Source: Actinomycetes bacterium
Lineage (GTDB): Bacteria; Actinomycetota; Acidimicrobiia; Acidimicrobiales; RAAP-2
Direction: 5' to 3'
NCBI GenBank assembly: GCA_021798955.1
Contig: JAJZBK010000006.1
Location: 1 to 51,930 of the forward strand
DNA: 51,930 nt
Both the position numbers and the translations under genes were made by a program. The notes under the pieces are model-generated. The model did not search any database, was not told the DNA's origin, and saw only the letters and a program-made list of their open reading frames with translations. The first letter of the stretch is position 1. Each line of letters begins with the position of its first letter. Positions 45,823 through 51,930 of this stretch are shown here, piece by piece.

Positions 45823-46370
45823 CGACGGACGGAACGAACCCCACCATCGAGACCGGCGACGATCGCCCCGCGGGTCGCGGGAGCCCCTCGCCGGCGGACG
45901 CCGCTCCGTCCTCTGGCACTTCCCGAACCTCGGGAGCTCCGGACGAGGGCGACGGAGCAAGCCGGGCGGGCGACACCATCGAGCAGCCGGCCAAGCTGCT
46001 CCGCATCGGGTCGATGGTCAAGCAGCTCCTCGAGGAGGTGCGCCAGGCGCCGCTCGACGAAGCCAGCCGCGGCCGGCTGCGCGAGATCTACGAGCAGTCG
46101 ATCCGCGAGCTCGCCGACGGGCTCTCTGACGACCTGGCCGCCGAACTGGACCGGGTATCGATCCCCTTCGACACCCCGACGCCCTCGGAGGCAGAGCTGC
46201 GGATCGCCCAGGCGCAGCTGGTCGGCTGGCTCGAGGGCCTCTTCCACGGCATCCAGGCCACGCTGGTGGCGCAGCAGTTCGCCGCCCGGGCTCAGCTCGA
46301 CGAGATGCGCCAGCGGGCCCTACCGGCCAGCGCCGACCAGGGGCCAGGGCGACCCGGGACGTACCTCTGA
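45819..46370 (+). CDS. bpa: Bacterial proteasome activator
   Basis: This 183-residue protein belongs to the actinobacterial Bpa family, which opens the 20S proteasome gate without ATP. After a disordered acidic N-terminus, the core IEQPAKLLRIGSMVKQLLEEVRQAPLDE and LSDDLAAELDRVSIPF, then RIAQAQLVGWLEGLFHGIQATLVAQQ match the helical ring-forming fold. The extreme C-terminus GTYL resembles the GQYL/HbYX-like motif that docks into the proteasome alpha ring. ATG 45819 overlaps the upstream stop (ATGA). The Pup-proteasome genes are not in the window. Confidence 0.88.
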   Translation: MTTDGTNPTIETGDDRPAGRGSPSPADAAPSSGTSRTSGAPDEGDGASRAGDTIEQPAKLLRIGSMVKQLLEEVRQAPLDEASRGRLREIYEQSIRELADGLSDDLAAELDRVSIPFDTPTPSEAELRIAQAQLVGWLEGLFHGIQATLVAQQFAARAQLDEMRQRALPASADQGPGRPGTYL

Positions 46371-46767
46371 GCCGACAGCTCGGCCCGCTTCGCCGACAGC
46401 TCGACAGCGGAGGCGTGGGAGGCGAGCCCCAGCCGGTCCGAAGACGGCCGGTTGAGGCCCACCGGTACCCCGGGCGCTCCGGGACGCTCCCCGGACCCGC
46501 CTCGCACGCCGGCGCCAGGTCCCCGATCGCGCTAGGGTCCGAACGACAGCGGTGTGATTCGCCCGCCTCGGTGTCAGTCGCCGGCCCGGACGGCCGCGGG
46601 ACCGGCCCGGATGGACGCCCGGGCACGGCTCGGTCCCCGACCGAGCCGTCGGCCCCCACCCCGCTGGTCCGGCCGACCAGCTCGACCAGCGGACCGTTCC
46701 GCAGGCGAGCACGGCGCGCCGGCACCGCGACCGACGCTCGGACCGACATGAGGAGGGAACCACGACC
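46371..46767. other. Intergenic region before dnaE
   Basis: This gap of nearly 400 bp has no convincing gene. GCCGACAGCTCG occurs twice (46371-46382 and 46392-46403), spaced 21 bp, directly after bpa. A TAGGGT at 46533-46538 could be a -10 for dnaE with a long leader of over 200 nt. A strong Shine-Dalgarno AGGAGGG lies at 46751-46757. Confidence 0.45.
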
Positions 46768-49700
46768 GTGACAGCGCCGTCGTTCACCCACCTGCACACC
46801 CATACCGAGTTCTCCATGCTCGACGGCGCGGCGAGGGTGCGGGAGCTCGTCCACGCGGCCGCCGCCGACGGACAGCCCGCCCTCGGCATCACCGACCACG
46901 GCAACATGTACGGCGTCCTCGACTTCTACGCAGCCTGCCGAGCCGAGGGCGTGAACCCGGTCATCGGCACCGAGGCCTACATGGCTGCCGAGTCACGCCA
47001 CGAGCGGCCCGTGCGACGGGGCAAGGTCGACGACACCGGGGGTGACGTCGACGGCGGCGAGAAGCTGTACTACCACCTGACGCTCCTCGCCGAGACGACC
47101 GCGGGGTACCGCAACCTGCTCAAGCTGTCCTCGGCCGCCTACCTCGAGGGCTACTACTACAAGCCCCGGCTCGACTGGGAGCTGCTGGCCCAGCACCACG
47201 AGGGCCTGATCGCCACGACCGGATGCCTCGGAGGCGTCGTCCTCCAGGCGCTCCTCGCCGGCGACGAGGCCAGAGCACAGGCGCTGGCCGGCCGCCTCCA
47301 GGACATCTTCGGACGGGACAATCTCTTCGTCGAGCTGCAAGACCACGGCCTGGCCGAGCAAAAGCGGACGAACCCCCAGCTGGTGGCCATCGCCCGACGG
47401 ATCGGCGCGCCACTGTTGGCCACCAACGACAGCCACTACACCCGCCGGGAGGACCACGTCGCCCACGACGCCCTCCTGTGCGTCCAGACCGGTGCGACCA
47501 TCGACGACCCCAAGCGGTTCAAGTTCGAGGGCGAGGAGCACTACCTGAAGTCGGCCGCCGAGATGCGGCACCTGTTCGCCGAGCTCCCCGAGGCGTGCGA
47601 CAACACCCTGCTCATCGCCGAACGAGCCCATGTGGACATCGACTTCGGCCGTCCGAGCCTGCCCAAGTTCCCCGTCCCCGACGAGTTCACCGGGGACACC
47701 TACGAAGAGCGGGCGGGTCGCTACCTCCGGCACCTGAGCTTCGAGGGAGCCAAGGAGCGCTACGGGCACCCGCTACCGCCGGCAGTCGTCGACCGGCTGG
47801 ACTACGAGCTCGGCGTGATCGGCACCATGGGCTTCTCGGCGTACTTCCTCGTCGTGTGGGACCTCATCCGCTTCGCCCGGTCGCGAGGGATCCGGGTCGG
47901 GCCAGGGCGGGGGTCGGCCGCCGGGTGCTGCGTCGCCTACTGCCTGCAGATCGTCGACCTCGACCCCATCCGCTACGACCTGCTCTTCGAACGCTTCTTG
48001 AACCCGGGCAGGATCCAGATGCCCGACATCGACATGGACTTCGACGAGCGCTATCGCGCCGACATGATCCGCTACGCGGCTGAGCGCTACGGCTCGGACC
48101 ACGTGGCGCAGATCGTCACCTTCTCGACCATCAAGGCCCGGGCCGCGGTGCGTGACGCCGCCCGCGTGCTCGGCTATCCCTACGTGGTGGGCGACCGGAT
48201 CGCCAAGGCGATGCCACCGCTCATCATGGGGCGGGACACCCCGCTCGCCGCCTGCCTCGAGCGCACAGACGGGTACGAGGACGGGTTCGCCGCAGCGAGC
48301 GAGCTCCGCACCATGTACGAGACCGATCCCGACGCCCGCAAGGTGATCGACGTAGCCAAGGGGCTCGAGGGGCTACGACGCCAGGACGGCATCCATGCGG
48401 CCGCCGTGGTCATCACCGACGAGCCGCTCACCGAGTACGTCCCCATCCAGCGCAAGCCGGACGGCTCGAACCCCGACGACGCCCCGGTGGTGACGCAGTA
48501 CGAGATGCACGGGGTCGAGGACCTGGGCCTGCTCAAGATGGACTTCCTCGGCCTGCGCAACCTGTCGGTCATCGAGCGCGCCCTCGACCTCATCGAGCAC
48601 TCGACCGGACGTCGACCAGACATCGACCACGTCCCCCTCGACGACGAACCGACCTTCGAGATGCTGCGGCGGGGTGACTCGATGGGCGTGTTCCAGTTGG
48701 AGGGTGGGCCCATGCGCTCGCTCATGCGATCGCTCGCCCCGACCACCTTCGACGACGTCGCCGCCCTCGTCGCCCTCTACCGGCCCGGGCCGATGGCCGC
48801 CAACATGCACAAGGACTACGCCGACCGCAAGAACGGCCGCCAGGCGGTGACCTACCTCCATCCGGACCTGGAGGGGATCCTGGCCGACACCTACGGGCTC
48901 ATGATCTACCAGGAGTCCGTCATGCGGGTCGCCCAGAAGTTCGCCGGGTACTCGCTCGCCGAGGCCGACAACCTGCGCAAAGCGTGCGGCAAGAAGATCC
49001 GCTCGCTCATCCAGGCCGAGCGCGAGAAGTTCGTGGCGGGGTGCGAGGCCCAGGGCTACGGCGAGGCAATCGGCACGGCCCTCTTCGACATCATCGAGCC
49101 GTTCGCCGACTACGCCTTCAACAAGTCGCACTCCTACGGCTACGGCTTCATCGCCTACCAGACGGCCTGGCTGAAGGCCCATCACCCCGTCGAGTACTTC
49201 GCTGCCCTCCTCACCTCGGTCAAGGACAACAAGGACAAGACGGCCGTCTACCTGGCCGAGTGCCGCTCCCTTGGCATTCGAGTGCTCGTTCCCGACGTCA
49301 ACCGGTCCCAGGCCGAGTTCACGGCCGAGGTCGCGCAGCGGACCGACGAGGATGCCGGCGCTCCCAGGCGGAGCTCGACGGCCGGCATCGGGGCGATCCC
49401 CTTCGGGTTGGCCGCCGTGCGCAACGTCGGCGAAGGGCTCGTCGGCCAGATCGTCACCGAGCGCGACGCCAACGGGCCGTTCGTCGACTTCTACGACTTC
49501 TGCCAGCGAGTCGACCCCCAGGTCCTCAACAAGCGGACCGTCGAGTCGCTCATCAAAGCCGGCGCTTTCGACTCGCTCGGCCACCCCCGCAAGGGCCTCT
49601 GCCTGGTCTTCGAGGAGATCGTCGATCGGACCCTCGAGCGCCGCCGGGAGCACGACGCCGGGGTGGTCTCCCTCTTCGCCTCGCTCGAGGTCTCCGAGCC

Positions 49701-50397
49701 CGGCCAGACGGCAGGCTTCGAGGACACGCGGGTGCCCATCCCCGACGTCGAGTTCGACAAGTCCCAGCGACTGGCGTTCGAGAAGGAGATGCTCGGCCTC
49801 TACGTGAGCGACCACCCGCTCCTCGGCCTCGAGGCTGCCCTCGGCCGGCTCACCGACTGCAGCCTGGCCGAGGTGCGCGACAGCGGCGACCAGCTCGGCG
49901 CCGCCCAGGGGGGCGACGGTCAGGTCCTCGCCGTCGGCGGCGTGGTCACCGAGCTCAGCCGGCGCTACACGAAGAAGGGCGACTTGATGGCCACCTTCGT
50001 CCTCGAAGACCTCCAGGCCTCCGTCGAGGTCTTCGTGTTCCCGAAGACCATGGCCGAGTACGGAGCCTTGCTCGAGGACGACGCCATCGTCGTGGTCAAA
50101 GGCAGGATCGACCTGCGAGACGAACGCACCAAGCTCGTCTGCATGGAGGTCCAGCGTCCCGAGCTCTCGCCCGATGGCGTCTCCGAGCTGCGGATCTCGC
50201 TACCGGTGCGGACCCTCACCGACTCCACGGTGACCCGGCTGCGCGACCTGCTCGTCGACCACCCCGGAGACTCGCCAGTGCTCGTCCACGTCGGGAGCAA
50301 GCTGCTCCGGCTGCCCCCCGAGTACAACGTCGACTTCCACCGTGGCCTGGTCGGCGAGCTGCGCGTCCTACTCGGACCTGACGCTGTTTCCGCCTAG
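46768..50397 (+). CDS. dnaE: DNA polymerase III alpha subunit
   Basis: This 1209-residue replicative polymerase is of DnaE1 type. The N-terminal PHP domain keeps its His/Asp ligands (FTHLHTHTEFSMLDGAAR, GITDHGNMYG, ATNDSHYT), so a PHP proofreading nuclease is possible. The polymerase core has RVGPGRGSAAGC and the catalytic PDIDMDFD, then TFSTIKARAAVRD and QLEGGPMRSLMRSLAPTTFDD. The fingers region contains KSHSYGYGFIAYQTAWLKAHHP. An OB fold and C-terminal tau-binding region close the protein. The GTG start is ten bases after AGGAGGG. Confidence 0.98.
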   Translation: MTAPSFTHLHTHTEFSMLDGAARVRELVHAAAADGQPALGITDHGNMYGVLDFYAACRAEGVNPVIGTEAYMAAESRHERPVRRGKVDDTGGDVDGGEKLYYHLTLLAETTAGYRNLLKLSSAAYLEGYYYKPRLDWELLAQHHEGLIATTGCLGGVVLQALLAGDEARAQALAGRLQDIFGRDNLFVELQDHGLAEQKRTNPQLVAIARRIGAPLLATNDSHYTRREDHVAHDALLCVQTGATIDDPKRFKFEGEEHYLKSAAEMRHLFAELPEACDNTLLIAERAHVDIDFGRPSLPKFPVPDEFTGDTYEERAGRYLRHLSFEGAKERYGHPLPPAVVDRLDYELGVIGTMGFSAYFLVVWDLIRFARSRGIRVGPGRGSAAGCCVAYCLQIVDLDPIRYDLLFERFLNPGRIQMPDIDMDFDERYRADMIRYAAERYGSDHVAQIVTFSTIKARAAVRDAARVLGYPYVVGDRIAKAMPPLIMGRDTPLAACLERTDGYEDGFAAASELRTMYETDPDARKVIDVAKGLEGLRRQDGIHAAAVVITDEPLTEYVPIQRKPDGSNPDDAPVVTQYEMHGVEDLGLLKMDFLGLRNLSVIERALDLIEHSTGRRPDIDHVPLDDEPTFEMLRRGDSMGVFQLEGGPMRSLMRSLAPTTFDDVAALVALYRPGPMAANMHKDYADRKNGRQAVTYLHPDLEGILADTYGLMIYQESVMRVAQKFAGYSLAEADNLRKACGKKIRSLIQAEREKFVAGCEAQGYGEAIGTALFDIIEPFADYAFNKSHSYGYGFIAYQTAWLKAHHPVEYFAALLTSVKDNKDKTAVYLAECRSLGIRVLVPDVNRSQAEFTAEVAQRTDEDAGAPRRSSTAGIGAIPFGLAAVRNVGEGLVGQIVTERDANGPFVDFYDFCQRVDPQVLNKRTVESLIKAGAFDSLGHPRKGLCLVFEEIVDRTLERRREHDAGVVSLFASLEVSEPGQTAGFEDTRVPIPDVEFDKSQRLAFEKEMLGLYVSDHPLLGLEAALGRLTDCSLAEVRDSGDQLGAAQGGDGQVLAVGGVVTELSRRYTKKGDLMATFVLEDLQASVEVFVFPKTMAEYGALLEDDAIVVVKGRIDLRDERTKLVCMEVQRPELSPDGVSELRISLPVRTLTDSTVTRLRDLLVDHPGDSPVLVHVGSKLLRLPPEYNVDFHRGLVGELRVLLGPDAVSA

Positions 50398-50409
50398 TCG
50401 CCAGGGGCG

Positions 50410-50426
50410 GAGGCGACAGCCGCCTC
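50410..50426. terminator. Possible terminator hairpin after dnaE
   Basis: GAGGCG pairs with CGCCTC over a 5-base loop 13 bp after the stop. No T-tract follows. Confidence 0.4.
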
Positions 50427-50435
50427 AGGATCCCG

Positions 50436-50441
50436 TAAAAT
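50436..50441 (+). promoter_or_regulatory. Probable -10 box upstream of the unknown 223-residue gene
   Basis: TAAAAT is close to consensus and lies 116 bp before the ATG at 50558, giving a leader of about 110 nt. The -35 is unclear. Confidence 0.45.
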
Positions 50442-50557
50442 TGGGTGCCGGCTTCGTTCCGTGAGCGTCCGACCACCGTCTCGGACGGTGCGAGGGGGGT
50501 AGCGCGCGCGGGTCGACGGCTCAGACTGCAGCGCAATCGAGGAGTACGGAACGGCTT

Positions 50558-51229
50558 ATGTCCATTCAGGTGGAGACCAAGGACTGCACGTCGATCAGTG
50601 ACGCCGAGCTGGCCGAGATGGCCGACCTGTGCGCCGACCGAGAGCCTCGCTTCGACATCGGCTTCCTGTCGAAGCAACGCGAGGAGTGGGTGCTCGTGAC
50701 TCGCGCCCACGAGGGGACCAAGCTGCGCGGCTACTCCTTCTCCACCCTCGAGCGGATCGGCGGTACACCATCGCTCCTCATCGGCCTGGGCACCGTCGAC
50801 CGCACGGCCCGTGCCGAGACAGTGCTGCGCGCCCTGATGGGGGACAAGCTCCGCCGTGCTCTCTTGGCCTTCCCGGACGAGGACGTCCTCGTCGGAACGC
50901 AGTTGCTGTCCCCCGAAGGGTTCCGGGCCTTCGCCGGTCTTGCCGACGTCGTGCCGGGTCCGGACCACAAGGCCACCGGCGAGGAACGGGCGTGGGGCAG
51001 GCGCCTGGCCAAGCGGTTCGGTGCCGATGGCCGCATCGACGACCGGACCTTCGTCGTCGCCGGAGACGGGTGCGACTGCGGCGGGTTCGACATCGCCGGC
51101 CCCAAGGTGACGCCGCCCGAAGGGGCCGAGGGGTTCTTCGCTGCCCTCGACGTCGCCGCCGGTGATCGCCTGATCGCCTTCGGCTGGGCCATGGCCGAGG
51201 ACCTCGCGGCCGGGCGCCTCGGTCGCTGA
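50558..51229 (+). CDS. Unknown protein between dnaE and an Rrf2 regulator
   Basis: I do not recognise this 223-residue protein. The N-terminal two-thirds has helix-strand alternation (SISDAELAEMADLCADREPRFDIGFL, EEWVLVTRAHEG, YSFSTLERIGGTPSLLIGLGTVDRT), which distantly recalls a GNAT acetyltransferase fold, but the acetyl-CoA motif (Q/RxxGxG/A) is not clear. CDCGGFD near residue 172 is a Cys pair. No signal or membrane segment is seen. GAGGAG 13 bases before the ATG is a poor Shine-Dalgarno. A very stable hairpin ends the unit. Confidence 0.7.
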   Translation: MSIQVETKDCTSISDAELAEMADLCADREPRFDIGFLSKQREEWVLVTRAHEGTKLRGYSFSTLERIGGTPSLLIGLGTVDRTARAETVLRALMGDKLRRALLAFPDEDVLVGTQLLSPEGFRAFAGLADVVPGPDHKATGEERAWGRRLAKRFGADGRIDDRTFVVAGDGCDCGGFDIAGPKVTPPEGAEGFFAALDVAAGDRLIAFGWAMAEDLAAGRLGR

Positions 51230-51259
51230 GCCTCGGGCGCTGAAGCCGACGACTTCCGG

Positions 51260-51290
51260 CCCGGTCGCCGTGGTGCCACCACCGACCGGG
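51260..51290. terminator. Very stable hairpin after the unknown gene
   Basis: CCCGGTCG (51260-51267) pairs with CGACCGGG (51283-51290), and inside it GTGGTG pairs with CACCAC around one base. Total is 14 pairs with a 2-base bulge, 30 bp after the stop. Confidence 0.7.
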
Positions 51291-51325
51291 ACCCGGCACA
51301 GAGCGTCTCGCCGGTCCCGAGTCAG

Positions 51326-51331
51326 TAGCAT
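51326..51331 (+). promoter_or_regulatory. Putative leaderless -10 box of the Rrf2 gene
   Basis: TAGCAT ends six bases before the GTG at 51338. Confidence 0.5.
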
Positions 51332-51337
51332 GGCCCC

Positions 51338-51799
51338 GTGAAGGTCTCGACGCGGGGTGACTATGCCAGCCGTGCGCTGCTGTCGTTGGCCCTGCACGCG
51401 GACGAGGACGGTCCGACGGCCGTCCGCGACATCGCCGAGCGGACCGGCCTCCCTCAGCCCTACCTCGAACAGATCCTCCTTGCCCTGAAGGGAGCCGGCC
51501 TGGTGCGGTCCAAGCGGGGCGTCGGCGGTGGCTACGTCCTCGCTCGACCCCCCGAGGACATCACCCTGTCCCAGATCGTGAGCGCCGTCGACGGGCCGAT
51601 CGTGGCCGGCGACTTCGGCCCACCTCACGAGAACGGCGCCTGCGACCACGAGGGGCAGTGCATCCTGCTGGCCGTGTGGGCCGACGTCGGCGAGCACATG
51701 CGCCGCCACCTCGACTCGTTCACCCTGGCCGACATGGTCGCTCGAGCCCAGGGACGCGTCGCCGACCCGGCCGGCACCGGTCGCGCTGGGGCGCGCTGA
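51338..51799 (+). CDS. Rrf2-family transcriptional regulator
   Basis: This 153-residue winged-helix regulator opens with STRGDYASRALLSLALH and has the recognition helix region GLPQPYLEQILLALKGAGLVRSKRGVGGGYVLARPPEDITL. Iron-sulfur members (IscR, NsrR, RirA) carry three Cys; here only C102 and C108 are visible (ACDHEGQC), with His nearby at 97, 104 and 120 that might serve as a ligand. It may therefore bind a cluster unusually or sense something else. TAGCAT six bases before the GTG suggests a leaderless mRNA. Confidence 0.9.
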   Translation: MKVSTRGDYASRALLSLALHADEDGPTAVRDIAERTGLPQPYLEQILLALKGAGLVRSKRGVGGGYVLARPPEDITLSQIVSAVDGPIVAGDFGPPHENGACDHEGQCILLAVWADVGEHMRRHLDSFTLADMVARAQGRVADPAGTGRAGAR

Positions 51800-51826
51800 A
51801 CTGGTCCCGGTCGAACGGCGAGCCCG

Positions 51827-51930
51827 GTGCGGACCGTCGCGCTCGTCGCCGGTATCGGGATCCTCGTGGCCAACGCGGCGGGTGTCGTTCGGGTCCTCAT
51901 CGTGCCCCGTCCCGCCGGCAGCGCTGCCAC
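51827..51930 (+). CDS. N-terminus of a putative membrane protein (cut by window edge)
   Basis: The GTG opens a frame of 34 codons that stays open to the window end. It begins VRTVALVAGIGILVANAAGV, a probable membrane helix, and continues VRVLIVPRPAGS. The VVPRP sequence after a helix resembles actinobacterial integral membrane proteins I cannot name. It starts 28 bp after the Rrf2 gene. There is too little sequence for a function. Confidence 0.4.
   Translation, partial: MRTVALVAGIGILVANAAGVVRVLIVPRPAGSAA

Overview
The window is very GC-rich DNA with dense coding, mostly GTG/ATG starts and many 1-8 nt stop/start overlaps. Several genes point to an actinobacterium: mihF (actinobacterial integration host factor), a PriA without recognisable helicase motifs but with an intact zinc region, a bacterial proteasome activator (bpa), a type-2 PyrF and a PyrR-controlled pyr operon. 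A deep-branching class such as Acidimicrobiia is my guess and is not proven. I see no insertion sequence, prophage, tRNA, rRNA or CRISPR array.

Layout. (1) 1-82: start of peptide deformylase (minus). (2) 190-5808: a signalling island with a NarL/LuxR response regulator (+), a tail-to-tail PAS-GAF-HisKA_3 histidine kinase (-), and a divergent protein carrying a degenerate GGDEF, an intact EAL and a complete C-terminal histidine kinase. (3) 5891-11831 (minus): priA, metK, coaBC, rpoZ, gmk, mihF. (4) 12028-12981 (+): a secreted class-2-type lipase with its own promoter and a perfect 15-bp terminator stem. (5) 13157-27494 (minus): a compact chain transcribed in the order aroC-aroK-aroB-M24 peptidase-efp-nusB-pyrR-pyrB-pyrC-carA-carB-pyrD-pyrF, covering chorismate and UMP synthesis plus translation/transcription factors. 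A PyrR-binding RNA loop sits directly before pyrR. (6) 27573-31956: a prepilin peptidase, a YceI protein, a Cys-rich protein, two small proteins, a flavin reductase-like protein and a lipoprotein. (7) 32012-34733: tyrS and a divergent carotenoid oxygenase. (8) 34788-40653: menaquinone genes menD, menH, menA, menB, menE on both strands. (9) 40706-46370: an SDR, a thioredoxin-domain DUF255 protein, an unknown protein, a 3 x 27-bp tandem repeat, an alkaline-phosphatase-superfamily enzyme and bpa. (10) 46768-51930: dnaE, an unknown gene, an Rrf2-type regulator and the start of a membrane protein.

Two regulatory patterns stand out. First, thirteen ORFs on both strands (twelve genes and one short ORF) have a TANNNT -10 box 6-8 nt before the start codon, which suggests extensive leaderless transcription. 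Second, the pyr operon leader carries the PyrR recognition loop next to the Shine-Dalgarno sequence, which predicts translational repression by UMP-bound PyrR. The most unusual protein is the EAL/histidine kinase fusion, and the most unusual DNA element is the palindrome-linked 27-bp triple repeat at 44512-44592.
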